From Sisyra terminalis (Eukaryota > Arthropoda > Insecta > Neuroptera > Sisyridae): a DNA stretch of 64,000 nt. The translations under genes were made by a program, and so were the position numbers. The stretch covers positions 26,988,001 through 27,052,000 of the forward strand of contig OY292276.1 in assembly GCA_958496175.1 (NCBI GenBank), given 5' to 3'. Below, in pieces: positions 24,091 to 35,986 of the stretch. A model generated the notes under the pieces. That model ran no database searches, was not told the DNA's origin, and saw nothing but the letters and a program-made list of their open reading frames with translations. Every line of letters begins with the position of its first letter. Within the stretch, counting starts at the first letter, position 1.

Positions 24091-24541
24091 TTTAGATACT
24101 GTATCTTAGTAAAATAACTAGTATCTTAGATACTTTTTAAAAGAAATAGTATCTTGTAACTTACGAAGGTATCTTGGGTACCGAAAAGTAACTTACATAC
24201 CGAGATATTAGATATAGACTTTAATTTTCATTGTTCGATAATATTTAATTTATATCTTTTATATTAATCTTCTATCGTTTTTAAAGTTTATTATGTTTAT
24301 AGGAACTTAATCATTGAAACATTTCTTATTCCTAAATTAGGTAAGATAAGAAATACATTTTCTGATTACCTATGAACTTTTTCTGCTACATTACGAAATT
24401 TAGTAATTTAAAAAATTACTTAAGATAAGTATTTAAGTTCCTTTTTTTAAAGAGTATTTAGATACCTAAAATAACTTCGGATGTTTTTTAAAAAGTAACT
24501 TCTTTAGTATTTACATAGTTTCCCAAAGTATCTTTGACAGC
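24091..24541. repeat. Foldback region rich in GTATCTTAGATAC-type motifs
   Basis: Over ~450 bp the motif GTATCTT (or its complement AAGATAC/AGATAC) recurs with AAAAGTAACTT words, mainly plus-oriented at the left (TTTAGATACTGTATCTTAG) and inverted at the right (AAAGTATCTTTGACAG). The two sides pair imperfectly. Dense subterminal motif repeats in inverted halves are typical of the ends of hAT or related DNA transposons, but there is no defined TIR or duplication, so the class is not settled. It lies between two SINE copies. Confidence 0.45.
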
Positions 24542-24556
24542 TATATACCTGCTGTT

Positions 24557-24692
24557 TATTTTTGTTTTTGTTATTTATCATTGCTTATTACTACTTTGGT
24601 TTTTACCGATTTGAGGGTTACTAAAAACCATATCAACCCAGCACCTACCATTTTTGGAGCGGCCATCTTAACCATGCGGCCTTCAGTATAGG
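24557..24692 (-). mobile_element. tRNA-derived SINE copy, near full length
   Basis: On the minus strand: ACTGAAGGCCGCATGGTTAA, GATGGCCGCTCC, a good B-box region TAGGTGCTGGGTTGATATGG, the central AACCCTCAAATCGG and a tail ending GCAATGATAAATAAC followed by A-rich sequence. The last two bases of the B box have mutated. Confidence 0.7.
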
Positions 24693-25598
24693 TTTCTATT
24701 TAATGAATTTGTTTAGTTTCTATTTTTATAAATGATTTACGTATGGATAAATTATCATTTATTTTCCCTCACTTAACTTCTTATTGGTTATTTCTTTTTT
24801 TCATTCTTTGTTGGTACCAGTTAGAGGTCTGAAAATTATCGAATTTAAACATAAAAAACTCATTTGGCATTAATAATCATCTAATGCACTTAGTTAAACA
24901 CTGAAAATGTTTCTAGGAACAACTTTGAATTGCTACCCTATGAAAAATGAAGACTATATAATACCGAATTTGTATTCCTTCGGGTTTTTGATTTTACAAT
25001 TTCAATATAGATTTCGGAATAATATATATTTTGTCATTTTTATAAGTTAATAAGTCATTCTAATCATAATATATCTTTAGTACCACTATGAAATAGCTTA
25101 GAAGCAGATAAATGGTAATTGAATGGCTATAGGTTTAAAATGAAATTACTTTCCTATTAGGTTAATAGGTAGTTAAATATTTATAAAAACGTAAAATTTG
25201 CTTTTAAAGCTAACAAGAAATATTGTAGATATACTAAAATTGTAAGTGTTTCAGTTTTCTATAAATATAGTTAAACTTGTTGAAAAGTTTGGATCAAAAA
25301 GTTAGTGGAAAGTAAGGAGACAAATAAATGCCTTGCTTGTTCCATTATGCAGCGACATTTGCACGTATGTAAAAGACAAAACTTTTAAATACTCAACGAC
25401 CAACTCACATTTGGGGGAAAACTTTGCTACTTTTCAAATGATTGAGTTTTCTAACTATATTTGTATGTATTCGATTTATACCAATTACTTCATTGAAAGT
25501 CAGTCTTATCATTTATAACCGATCAAATCTATTTTACGAATGATCAACAGCAAATTAAGAAAGTTTAGCTGTTAAATCTTTGCGATCCTCGAAAGCTT

Positions 25599-25618
25599 CT
25601 ACCTACCGACGTAGGTAG
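25599..25618. repeat. Perfect 8-bp hairpin
   Basis: CTACCTAC, loop CGAC, GTAGGTAG. No T-run follows and no gene borders it; it may be chance or a remnant of a foldback. Confidence 0.6.
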
Positions 25619-27523
25619 GAATAAATTACATTCCTCACTCTAAGCATTTTCTTCCATGAAAAAAAAGCCAGTCTTGAAATTAGTTGTAAACATTAAAACT
25701 TGAAATCATCTCCGTTTTCAAAAACGTTTCTAATTTATTTCGTGAGTAATGAGATGTAGTGCTCTGACATAATTGAAGTTGTTAGCTTAAGGAAAATAAT
25801 TATGTGCGTATTTTAACTAAATCTATTCATTTTTCATCATATTATGTTCCAGTACGTGTAATGTTTTTGTAATTATTTTTGAAAAATGCTTTATGTCTGT
25901 GGATATTTTTCACGAACGTTTTTCCAGGATAATTAACTACGGTTTTGCATAAACACTAAGCGCTCATGCCGTGAATTTTTATTAAATCTATTTTTTATGC
26001 AAACTTGAAATTTTTTCCAATTAACTACAGAGAATATTAATTGTCTGTAAATATTTTTATGTTAATTATCCCTGAGAAGTTACCAAGAAAAAAATTGAAA
26101 TAAATTCCACGAAATGAGAGTACAAATTTAAGCGATGGTATTATGAGTTATTATGCCAGTATTTTATTTTCCACATTTTTCATTATAATATTTTTTTACC
26201 ACGTACCTAATTTTCTTTCTTTTCTTTTAATGAAGAGTGAGAATAAAGAAAACAAGTACGGGCGTTTATGCTAAGAACATGTTTTCAAGATGACACTTCA
26301 AAACATTTACCATTAATCTCTTTCAAATTCTCCGTATTTTGCTTTATCTTCTATTAATTAAATGTTTATCAGTGGAAACTATTGCAAGTTCTAAAACGAA
26401 CGCTTAATACACTTTTAATAAAGTAGACAAAACGAAAAAACAAATAAATTCGTTTGTAATTGGCTTTAAAATCGAATCGCTTTTATGCTGTTGAAAACAC
26501 TATTTCCCGTTTCATTTTAATATCGTTTTCAATTTTTCTGTAATAATATTTTATTTTTCTCTGCAATTTTATTCGAACCGTTTCAAAGCATATGTGTTCA
26601 ATTTAACTACAACAATTTTGTTAACATCATAAAACTTTACAGTATTACAGTTGGCACTAACAAGGCTGTTATGCAGAGCAAACCTTTCAACCCGCTGATC
26701 TCCTCCAGTTGCCAACCCTGTAGCTTTAATGCATCCTATCTATGGCCCAATAGCACTAATGTGCTTACAGAGTGTGGAATATAAAATGAGTTTTAGTCGT
26801 GCTTATAGTCCTAACATATCTCGTACTCTTTCCTACGAATTTCACACAACTTCTTTAACTGTTCATATGTAATGAAGTATAGACTGAAAACTAGTGTAAT
26901 TTGCAAACGAATGAAAGCTCAAGTGAGTCTTCTGTAATCTTCACTTTAAACTGCATGTGTGAACATTATATAATACAAAATTACAGCGGTATACTATTAA
27001 ATACATACGTACACTAATATTGTACACATAACCGTTAAGTAACACCATATACATATATAAATGTAAATAGAACATATACAGTACATATTATAGAAAGTTA
27101 TACATGAACGTATTTACGTGTATACACAGGTGGTGAAAATGAGGATAGTTTTGTATTGCAATACTTTTTTTAGTGAAACTTATTACGTGAGATTTAAGCT
27201 GTAAACTTTATCTTTATTAATGTCATAGTTGGAACGAGTCTCAAACTCATTGAACTCTAAATTTTAGATGCATGTAATTAATTGTTGTCAAACATATATA
27301 GCTTTCTTCTTCTTCTCCTCATGCCAAATACATATAGCATATAGGCGATCATCCACCATTTAGTTTAAAAAATGTAATTGTCGTTCCGCTGCTACTACAT
27401 ATACATGTCACCTACGATCCTCACATCACTCCAATTTCTGATGTCTTGACTTCTTTTACCTTCTATTTTACCTACAGGTTGTAAGCTCTATAGGTTTTGC
27501 CTCTAGGTTCTATTTTACCATTA

Positions 27524-27815
27524 GGGGATATCTATTAATTACGTGATACAACTTTAGCTATTTTTCGACTCGCCTTCCCCCCTTGGTAAAATTTCGTGTG
27601 ATTTTGCTCGACCCACTTCCCTAATATCACGAGACATTTTTTAAAATGCGTATTTGTAATGTAAATGAATTAATCTATGCTTCGATTACATAAAATTTAT
27701 TTAAAAAAATTACGTGATATTTGCCGAGGCCATCCTCTTCCCCACGTAAGATAGTGTGCGATTTTGCTCGACACCCCTCTCCCCTAAACACCTTACGTAA
27801 TTAATGGATATCCCC
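27524..27815. mobile_element. Foldback MITE with inverted ends and an internal duplication
   Basis: A 292-bp unit whose left end GGGGATATCTATTAATTACG is the inverse of its right end (GGGGATATCCATTAATTACG in reverse complement), a ~23-bp TIR with one or two mismatches. Inside, the phrase GTGTGATTTTGCTCGACCCA at 27597 repeats as GTGCGATTTTGCTCGACACC at 27757, each following an ATTACGTGATA motif and a run rich in C. So it looks like a dimer-like element with direct repeats bounded by inverted ends. GGGGATATCCAT-type ends are widespread in insect genomes. No coding capacity. Confidence 0.7.
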
Positions 27816-29283
27816 GTATCTCGGAGTATACATATAATTTGGATAAGATATCTTACCTTGTTTTATGCTTCTGGTTTTTAGTAACTCATTATCAATCTGA
27901 GCACTTCCCAGTTCGGGACCCTATCTAGTATCCACCCATGAAATTCTTAATAATCTATGAAGTGTCCACATCTCAAAGACCTCTTTTCGATTCATTGGTT
28001 TTATTTTAAATCGTAGCCTCATATTTTATTAAGGGTAAATTTTACATTTTACCACCTTAAATTATATTCAACGAAGAATACTTTTCTTCAGAAACCCCCT
28101 ATAAAAAATTCTCAGTATGTGGCAAAGTGCAGTCTTAGCGAATATCAGTTATTTCAAATTCTAGTAGATTTTATACTTTAACGGTAGTATAAATGCTATA
28201 TACCTACATAACTGCGACAGAAACAGGCTAAAACTAGAGCAGATGAAAGTTCAAAAATTTTATCGAAAAATTATCAATAAAAATTTATGTCTGAAAATTG
28301 TTACCAGGTTGCATACACATTTCAACAAATAACTTGCAGGACTCTCAATGATTTTTGTTTAGTATTAATGTAAATTGTCATTTTTTGATATATAATAAAT
28401 CAATATATCATTTTATATCATGAAATTATTCAATGGAGAATATAAAATCTTATAGTTGAAAAATTTTTTAGGTGATATTTGGTATAAGATTTTGTTTGAG
28501 ATTGAAAAACTTTACGTTTGCAAATATATAACGAAAATATATAAATATTTATGCTCCTAAAAAACGCAAGCACACAGAGTTTACAATAGCCACTAAAAAC
28601 ATATTTTGTAAAACAATATTATTGTGTTTTTAATATATATAATTTATTTTTCATTAGATTCTTTTTAACGTTTTATGTCTTTCACAAAAACTTTTAATTT
28701 ACTTGACGAAACCGAAATAATAATCTTTTTAATGTCATTTAAATTGCTTAATTTCTGTAAAAACAAACAAATTAAACATCATTACATATTCTTTAAGGCA
28801 ACAAATGCTTTAATACAGGTTTCGTCGTTGTGTATTCTGAATTCGTTTAAAACTAATTTACAAGTTACATTTCTAGACGAAAAACGTGCTATTGCATTTT
28901 GAGCATGTTTTCCACCATTTCGAATCATAATATTTCATTTATTCAGAAACGTTTTATATAAATAAAGAGGGAGATTTACTCCAATTGTGTACTACAATAA
29001 AATGAAATACTGCTCGGATACTATATCGTGTTTTGCTAGGGAAAATAATTTTATGTAGAAAGAATATAGGTAATGTAATTAAATTTTAATATTAGTGAAA
29101 ATACCTACTCGGGCTTTATAAATACCTACCAGAAAATTTTAAAAATTCCTAAGCTTAATTAAATATTTAATATTCTTACTGTAAAATTTATTTCATTTTT
29201 TCACATTTTTTGGTATCTTTTGTTTAAACTAGTATAGTTAGAATAAGTTGATTATAATTTTAATATATTTTTTTTTCTTTCAG

Positions 29284-29390
29284 GTACGAAACTGTTTCGA
29301 TTGTCATTAAATTTCATCGTATCCTCGCTGTGTTCCTTCGTTATTTCACAATTGAGTAATTCGGAATCTGCAGCTAGAAATGTACTAACA
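29284..29390 (+). CDS. Candidate internal exon encoding a hydrophobic segment
   Basis: A 107-bp segment is preceded by a strong acceptor (nine T then CTTTCAG, ending 29283) and followed by a good donor (ACA|GTATGT at 29391). Of three frames only the third is open, completing a split codon with its first two bases, and it encodes LFRLSLNFIVSSLCSFVISQ then LSNSESAARNVL. This is a basic start, a ~16-residue hydrophobic core and a polar end, the profile of a signal peptide or membrane anchor. No neighbouring exon was found within the window, so introns of many kilobases would be needed. It is the best host-gene candidate here; the product is not recognised. Confidence 0.35.
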
Positions 29391-30694
29391 GTATGTGATG
29401 TTGAATATTTTCATTTTAATTTAAAATTTTAACAAATAAATTTCTCATAGAGTTAACTACAAAAATACTTTTTATACAACATATTGCATATGAAAGTTTA
29501 TTCTGTAAGCCAAGAGTTTCATTACCCTACGTCAAATATTAAAGAACTCTTCAAAATGCAGTGATGCAAAAAGGAAAGGTCAATTTCTTTCCTTGCAACA
29601 TAAATTTTCTTTTGCCGGCAAGTTTTAAGCGCAATAAATTGGTATAAACCTGAATTAGGCCAGTCTTATTTACGATCGGATGCTGTTAGTTTAAAATTTA
29701 AAAGCTTTTTATAAAAGCTTGAGGCGTTCGACTAAAATAGCTGGTAACTGAGAAATACGATACCGTAGCTATTTATCATTTACATGAGAGATGAACAGAA
29801 ATAGTAACGTTGAAACTTTATGAGTTGAATTTCAGATTGGAAAAAGGTTTGATAAATATTTATTTTTATTTCAAACCATCGACCTTTAATATGGATAAAT
29901 GATTAATTTTCAGTCTGAGTTTTCAGGGGTTATATTTAATCTTGGATGTAACTTTAAAAATTACTAAGACATTTTTATATCAATTTGCTCGACAATCATT
30001 CATACTGTCGCTGCCTTTAATAGAATATTTCTCCAGCTTTTTATGGTAAGCAACCATTTTTGCTGTCTTTAAACACTCATGACATTAATATTCATTTAAT
30101 TATCTAAATTAAAGAGAAAAAAATTTTAGCAGTACTTTTTAGGGTGAAAAACGTATTTTCCAATTTATTCAAAATGGGATTACGAGCAGCTTTTGTGTAA
30201 AAAATAAGGAATTACTTCCAATTTCTTCATTGAAATTTATATTGTTACATTTGTTGTATTATTTAGGGTGTTACGAAACGTTCTGTATTTAATGTTTAGT
30301 ACTGAATGGCATCATAATTCAACGCCATATTGTACTGTGAGTGCCTCACCCTTTATTAGCAGTAATCGCAGTATTGTGTTAACCAGTTTAGACCATTTGT
30401 TATAGACTAGTCAGTGACGGCCTTAACCATTACGAAGATCTTTTCCGTTGTCGAAAGTATGTGATTCAAAAATGAAAAACTGAGCTTAAAGTTGTTCGAA
30501 GCTCGAAGATTCAAATAGTAATGAATTTCTCAATTATATTTTGAAGTAATGAATGAATTAAATAAGTAAATTTATTTTATTTATTGCTATGTTAATACTA
30601 ATAACTTAACACCATTTTGATTATAATGTAAAAACTACTAATTGGGTCAAGAAAAATGTATCTTATAAAAATAAGCTTCTCTTTAGGCTTGAGT

Positions 30695-30844
30695 AAATTT
30701 TCCTTATTATTTTCCCAATACGGTACGGAAACCATTGGGAACACTGTCAAAATAGTAGACTCCAGATGTCAACCATAAATGATCGTTTAATGGGTTTGCT
30801 GATGGTTTCGATGCTGTACCGGAAAACGTTTAGGAAAATTATTG
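30695..30844. repeat. Imperfect foldback, possible MITE
   Basis: The left side, AAATTTTCCTTATTATTTTC then CAATACGGTACGGAAACC, pairs with the right side read in reverse complement, AATTTTCCTAAACGTTTTCC then GGTACAGCATCGAAACC. The arms are about 40 bp with indels and enclose ~70 bp. I could not identify a duplication at the edges. Confidence 0.4.
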
Positions 30845-31142
30845 TTTTTTAAAGATATTTTTTCTTGCACTTAATACGAGGTTCGTTTTTGTTGAACTTA
30901 ACTTTTTAATAGACTTACAGTTTTCAAGTTTACGCCATATTTTCGATCACCATTGAAAGAAGAAAATAATTTTTGCTTCAAAGTATAAAAATGAGAATCA
31001 TTAGAAATTCTATTTCATGAAACAAATTTGAACTCTTCCTTATATTTTACTTGCTGCTACTATAATTAAGGATAATTACTATGAGTAAACTATAACATTT
31101 TCGGCGTTGCCTTACTTACGCCAAAATAAAACTTAAATACAT

Positions 31143-32247
31143 CATCAGGTGTTCGATCGTGTGTGGCATCCAAAATTGTAACATAAACTTAAATAATTCC
31201 TCCCAACCCATTCCTGCCTTATCCTGAAGTCTTATCTCTCCAATCGATGTTTTAGAGTAAGGTGTAACAACGAAATCTTTTCCCTTATACCTATTCAAGC
31301 TGGTGTTCCACAAGGTAGTATATTAGGACCAGTGTTTTGCACAATTTGCATCGCAGATGTCCCTAATCATCCAAATACCATGTTAACCACCTACGCTGAT
31401 GATACAGCAATTCCTACCTCTGATCCCAATCTGCTTCAAGCCACCAACAAAATGCAACAGCACCTTGACCTCTTCATGGAGTGGAGTCAGAATTGGAATA
31501 CAAAAATTAACAAGGATAAGTGTGTAAATGTTACATTCACATTAAACATAAAAATATGACCACCATTACTATTCGATGGTGAAATCTTAAAAACTTTAAC
31601 AGAAGTTCGCTACCTGGGATTCTTCCTAAATAATCACCTCACCTGGAATCCGCATACCAGACTAAAGGGACAAGAACTTAATAGACGTTACGGACTTTTA
31701 CGAGAACTATTAGGACCCAAACTTAAATTTAAAAACTAACTTTATATAAAACCATAATACGACCTATTTGAATGTTCGAAGCAGAACTATGGGACTCCAC
31801 TAAACCTGCCAACTTACAACGAACCCAGTCCTTCCAATCTAAAGTTCTGCGAAAAATCCTTAACGCCTCCTATTATGTAAAAAATGACATTCATAAAGAT
31901 CTGAATATATCCTACGTAGCCGAAATCATTTCCAACACATGCCTAAAGTTTCACGAAAAACTATCCTCTCATATAATTCCAGAAGTACAAACACTAGCAT
32001 CCATCCAGGATCCAAAAAATTCCACAAGACGATTAAAAAGACGATGGCCAGGAGATCATCTTAACAATAACTAGAGTTTCAATGCTGATTGGTGCTTCTC
32101 ATCAAACCCTCAAATCTAGTGTTTTAGACTTGAATTTCTGTTTAAGTTAACAAAAAGTACACTTTTTGTTTCAACTTTATACACTTTTGCTTATTGTATT
32201 GTTTTTTGTACAGATTGCAAATTTATCTTTCATAATTAAAAAAAAAA
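31143..32247 (+). mobile_element. Jockey-type non-LTR retrotransposon, 5' truncated
   Basis: Contains the C-terminal half of a reverse-transcriptase ORF2, a short 3' untranslated region and a terminal run of ten A at 32238-32247. The 5' edge falls inside the RT domain at about 31125-31149, the usual result of incomplete reverse transcription. The 3' UTR holds no motif that I recognise. A hAT remnant begins about 25 bp after the A-tail. A full element of this kind would be about 4-5 kb. Confidence 0.85.
31149..32074 (+). pseudogene. Jockey-clade reverse transcriptase ORF2 remnant
   Basis: One reading frame carries the whole remnant. FDRVWHPKL gives the first RT aspartate region, SYLSNRCFRVR follows, then QAGVPQGSILGPV, then the active-site motif TYADDTAI at about 31396, then a YLGFFLNNHLTW thumb-like motif and the C-terminal FQSKVLRKILNASYY, ending with RRLKRRWPGD and a TAG. 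Five in-frame stops interrupt it (31179, 31194, 31557, 31737, 31770) but I see no frameshift from start to end, so it is decayed mainly by point mutation. The catalytic YADD is intact. Upstream endonuclease domain absent. Confidence 0.9.
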
Positions 32248-32271
32248 TGGAATATTTATAATTTTTGGAAC

Positions 32272-32722
32272 TAGAGATGTTCCAATACCCATAAGATATC
32301 GATCCTTACTCATTTAAGTAGTACTCAATTTGTTTTTTGATACTACTCATATGAATACCCTTAAAATATCGATACATAATCATAACGATAGATTTTTTTA
32401 ATGGCTCTAATGTCATATAAAAATATAAAAAGGGAAAAATTTCTTGGGAGTGATTGATATTCCCATTTTTAAAAAGTTCCAAAATAATAGCCACATATTT
32501 ATTGATTGCAAGTAAATGTATGAAATAAATAATCTTTTATCAATTGAAATTAATTATTTATATTTAAATTTAAAAGTTATACAGACAAATTACTTAAGTA
32601 AAGAACTTTGTTGCATTTAGATTGTCCAAAAACGGTAATTGCTCCAGGTATTTTTGGGATAGTCTGTTCCTTGTTTGGGACATTGTTGCACCTGCTTTGG
32701 AAAGTAAGCATTCACTAGGAAC
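32272..32722 (-). mobile_element. hAT transposon 3' remnant
   Basis: On the minus strand the end of a hAT transposase gene (32594-32722) is followed by ~320 bp of 3' sequence that stops at an end reading GGAACATCTCTA at 32272, comparable to hAT termini whose first bases are (C/T)AGAGATG. ATCGATA words are common in this subterminal region. The 5' side of the element is gone. No 8-bp duplication can be tested because only one end exists. Confidence 0.65.
32594..32722 (-). pseudogene. hAT transposase C-terminal dimerisation domain fragment
   Basis: A 42-codon frame ends at TAA (32594-32596). It contains VPSECLLSKAGATMSQTRNR and YLEQLPFLDNL. The core (P)SERxFSxAG...RxRL...LxFLxxN is the signature of the hAT family C-terminal dimerisation domain (Dimer_Tnp_hAT), here with C for R and LL for VF. 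Upstream of V the frame is lost. The fragment is out of context for activity, with no catalytic D/D/E residues present. Confidence 0.85.
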
Positions 32723-32829
32723 TGATATTAAAAAAGGTGCGTTCAGAAACCAAAAACTGTAAATTAAGATTCGCTCAGTTTGATTTGCTTCGATAGCAAC
32801 TACTTTCGTTTCGATAGTAGTTCAAATAG

Positions 32830-32889
32830 GGCTCATATTACGCGCTGTTTTTGGGAAACGGAATTACCGCGCAGTTGGAGGGATTACTG
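32830..32889. mobile_element. Right end of a family 1 pogo/Tigger-like MITE
   Basis: In reverse complement it reads CAGTAATCCCTCCAACTGCG then CGGTAATTCCGTTTCCC and AAAAACAGCGCGTAAT, aligned with the right arm of the 11421-11892 MITE for about 55 bp. TA follows at 32890-32891. The left part is missing, so the copy was truncated or replaced by the neighbouring hAT remnant. Confidence 0.7.
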
Positions 32890-32891
32890 TA

Positions 32892-35089
32892 CTATAAAAA
32901 TCGTTATACTTGTGAAATTTTCATTGCAATATTTTTTTCTCAAATTTTTGCATTCTTATAAAGTTCAGTACAGTACATACTAACATTCATTTTTAATAAT
33001 TTTATATAAAATCCATTTTATGAGAAATTTACACTAAAGGTATGGCTATATGTAGTGGAAGAAAAAAAAATGTTTGTACCACATTATGGAAGAGGTCCGG
33101 AAGTAAAGAATGGGAAGATTGTCGCATAAAGCGTACAAAAGTCTGATATGGAGAAGAGCGAAAAACGGGAAATGTGCAGAAAGCTACTGATATGCTTGGT
33201 TAAGACGTCGTGCGACACAAATTTAATTTGATTCAGATGTTATCAGTCCAGCGCGCCTGCTTCTTCGACCAAATTGTTATTACAAATAGCCTGACACGTT
33301 GGCGCTTCCCTTTTATACACACAAAACTCCACTCACTGTTCTTCACCCTCGTACCACATCCAATTTTCATCCCCCACAGCGATAAAGATAAAAATGAACT
33401 TCTCCACCAATGACTTCATAAAAAGAAAAACTTTATACTTTTCAGATTATATTATTCATCACATCATTTATTTCCTCAAATTTTTTTCGCTCATTATTTC
33501 TTGATTTTTTTTCTTATAATTTCTACCATTTTTTTCTCGCTAATTGAATTTTAAAATTTTTGCTTCATTATGAACTTTTTTCTTTGTAAAGCTCTATTGT
33601 AGTCGAAAGGTGAATGCGGCTTCAAATAAATTCGCACACTTGCCTTACCCACTGGCTTGTTATAGAGAAAATACTTGCATCGTTCATTCAAGTGTTCTCG
33701 TTTGGATACGAACGTTCATATATTCGTTGACGCTGTAAAACGTGGCAATGATATCGTTAACGTAACGATCTGTCGTTAAGCAGCGGCAAAAGCATCCACT
33801 GTTGTCTCAAAACTCGATGAACGTGGCGTTAATCACTACATTTATTACAAAGGTGTTTGAACACTTCAGCTTTAGCTCATTTCTTATTTCACTTTTCGCA
33901 TTTCTCATCGAACACCAGTGTTTGCGCCCGTTATTTCATCTTTTTCCTTTTTACGCCAATGTGAAAATAAACCAACGTACGTAGCTAATCTCCGCTCAAA
34001 TGAAATTGTTGAATTTTTCATCATTAAGTTCTTTAACAACTCCAAACTTGCATCTGACGATTTTCAGATTTTCAATTTGTACCATAAAACTTTGAGAATG
34101 AAACTTTTTAATTGTAACCTTTATTCACGTTATCATTTGGCAGAAGTTCCTTGAAAAGTAAAAAAAATCACTTATTATTACATTTATTGATTTTGAACCC
34201 ACACACCTTACAAGGGGAGGTCGCAGTTTATCCCTCATCGATTTCAATGAAATTTGGTGTGAAGGTAGATATTGATATCCAGATAAATATGCTAAAAGTA
34301 TTCAGGCGTTTGCGAGAAAATTGCAAATGAATTTGACAAAAAATTCCAACCAGTTTATATACGCATAAAGAGTAATGGGGAAACTATTTAGCGATCACGT
34401 GATGTAAATGGCAAATTGACCGAATCGTGTCGTCGACACAATCAATGCCGATTCAAATCCTTACTTAGTTTTTTTTTAAATCACATAAATTTAAAATAAA
34501 AATTAAGTGTACCAAAAAAGAATATATTTATTTTAGTTATGAAAATCGATTTTTTTGATGTTATACTTCTTTAACAGCGTTATGAAAAAATGATTCGACT
34601 GAATTTTGAAGTGAAAACTTCTTTAGGTATTTTACTTTTAAGCAGTTTTCTTGACTAATAATGAAAATAGGGGGCGACGAATTTTCCGGTGGCAAAAACG
34701 CACGTTCACCACTGCTTTTTTCGAGGAATATTGAATGACGAAGAACACCGAAATCGGGAAAATCATAAAATTTCAGTATAGTTTCTGAAAATTATGTTTT
34801 CGTCGTATTATTTTTAAAATATGTAATAAAAATTTTTAGTAATAATAGTTTTGTAAATTTCTACCAAAATTCCCTTATATTAATGCATTTCTTTTAAATT
34901 CTTTTTTCGAAATTTTAAAGCTGTATGATAGTATAATAATGACATATGTGGAAAACTTAACTTTTATGTGTTATTTTGTGCGATCCGAAATTGAAATATA
35001 TTGTGTTTAATTATATAAACGATAATATTTACTTTTGTGATGTTTTGTCCAAAAATAAGATTTCTTTTGATAGGGTTGGTTGTATCTCA
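32892..35089. other. Interval with no assigned gene
   Basis: Short ORFs only (60-78 codons). The block at 34195-34290 (ACCTTACAAGGGGAGGTCGC and onward) has the look of a dispersed repeat, but no second copy exists in the window. The segment 33600-33830 is less AT-rich than its surroundings and unassigned. Confidence 0.35.
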
Positions 35090-35765
35090 AAACTCTACAG
35101 TTAACTGTGTTTTCTGAGGCCCCAGTTAACGTAACTGAGACCGAATAGCTGGGTAACCCTTAGCAACTGGCGTTCTCGGTGTTTTTCGATTATTTCGGTT
35201 CCAAAATTTGTTGTCCCTTCTTCTTTATATCTCCATTGAGAGCACTACGTTTTCATAGAACGTGGGAAGCAGTTTAAACTTCTGCTTGACAAAATCTGTA
35301 TTATGGATCACCCACGTGTATTTCAGTTGCAAGCAGATGTTTCTTCAATCCACAGTTACCAATTCTTAGACCCATTACGACTCTGTTTTCTTGTAAGATT
35401 ACGTATTTCGGTGGTTAGTTTCAGGTATGGTTTTCCCAACATCTTTTACTGTACTGATGTCCAATCGTGTTCTTCTATATCGCGGAATGATTTTTATAAA
35501 TCCATTCTTTGATGGTATTTTTAATTGCCGATCTTGTAACACAAGCATGGGATGTGGATCTGTGAATTGTGTCTTGGATCTCTAATGGACCAAGGCCTTG
35601 GTCCTTTCATTATCCTTTATTTCTTTGTAGTTTGGCACCCACTCCAAATTGTCTTTGTTTCTGGTGGCCAAGTTAGTAAGGGTTTCCTTACACTTCCAGA
35701 ACAGTTAGGATCTGGTTTCGCTAGTGCATTCAATACAGCCTAAATATCAGAGAATATGCTTTAGT
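35090..35765 (-). pseudogene. Non-LTR retrotransposon RNase H and C-terminal tail
   Basis: On the minus strand, starting at about 35760, the frames read IFSDI then a stop then AVLNALAKPDPN, WKCKETLTNLATRNKDNLEW then VPNYKEIKDNERTKAL, later MGLRIGNCGLKKHLLAT and YRFCQAEV...ASHVL. These match the order of an RNase H domain (SDSQAVL, WVPGHxGIxGNExAD) and the following GHCxLxKHL ... CRFCxEE...HVL tail of RNase-H-bearing non-LTR elements. The catalytic GH is replaced by NY and several stops and frameshifts interrupt it. The 60-codon plus-strand ORFs at 35303-35743 are shadows. Confidence 0.75.
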
Positions 35766-35799
35766 ATGGAACATACTGTTTGAGAATCAATTCTCTAAA

Positions 35800-35986
35800 A
35801 GTGATCTGGAGTGGTACGCGTATTCCGAGGGGTATGAGAAAGATTTAGTAGGAATAGGCTTACGATTGTACTATGCTTGGTGTAGCAAAGTATATTTTGG
35901 GGTAGCAACTGAATCGCACAAGATGTCTTTTTTTTTAACAATTTTTGACGAGAAGTACGTAGATCCCAAAAGTTTGGGAAACACTG
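35800..35986 (-). mobile_element. hAT-type terminal fragment
   Basis: In reverse complement it begins CAGTGTTTCCCAAACTTTTG then GGATCTACGTACTTCTC, a common hAT MITE terminus. Toward the other side the motifs GGAGTGGTACGCGTATTCC and GAGGGGTATGAGAAAG occur, which accompany this end in such elements. The other end could not be placed. It adjoins the antisense RNase H fragment. Confidence 0.6.

Noticed and set aside
31116..31313. 65-codon minus-strand ORF
   Set aside because: Antisense shadow of the Jockey reverse-transcriptase remnant.
32780..32983. 67-codon ORF
   Set aside because: Crosses the MITE end at 32830-32889; similarity to the 11726 ORF comes from the shared TIR.
34195..34470. Possible dispersed repeat containing a GATTCAAATCC word
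   Set aside because: No second copy in the window and no A box at the right distance, so a SINE call is unsupported.
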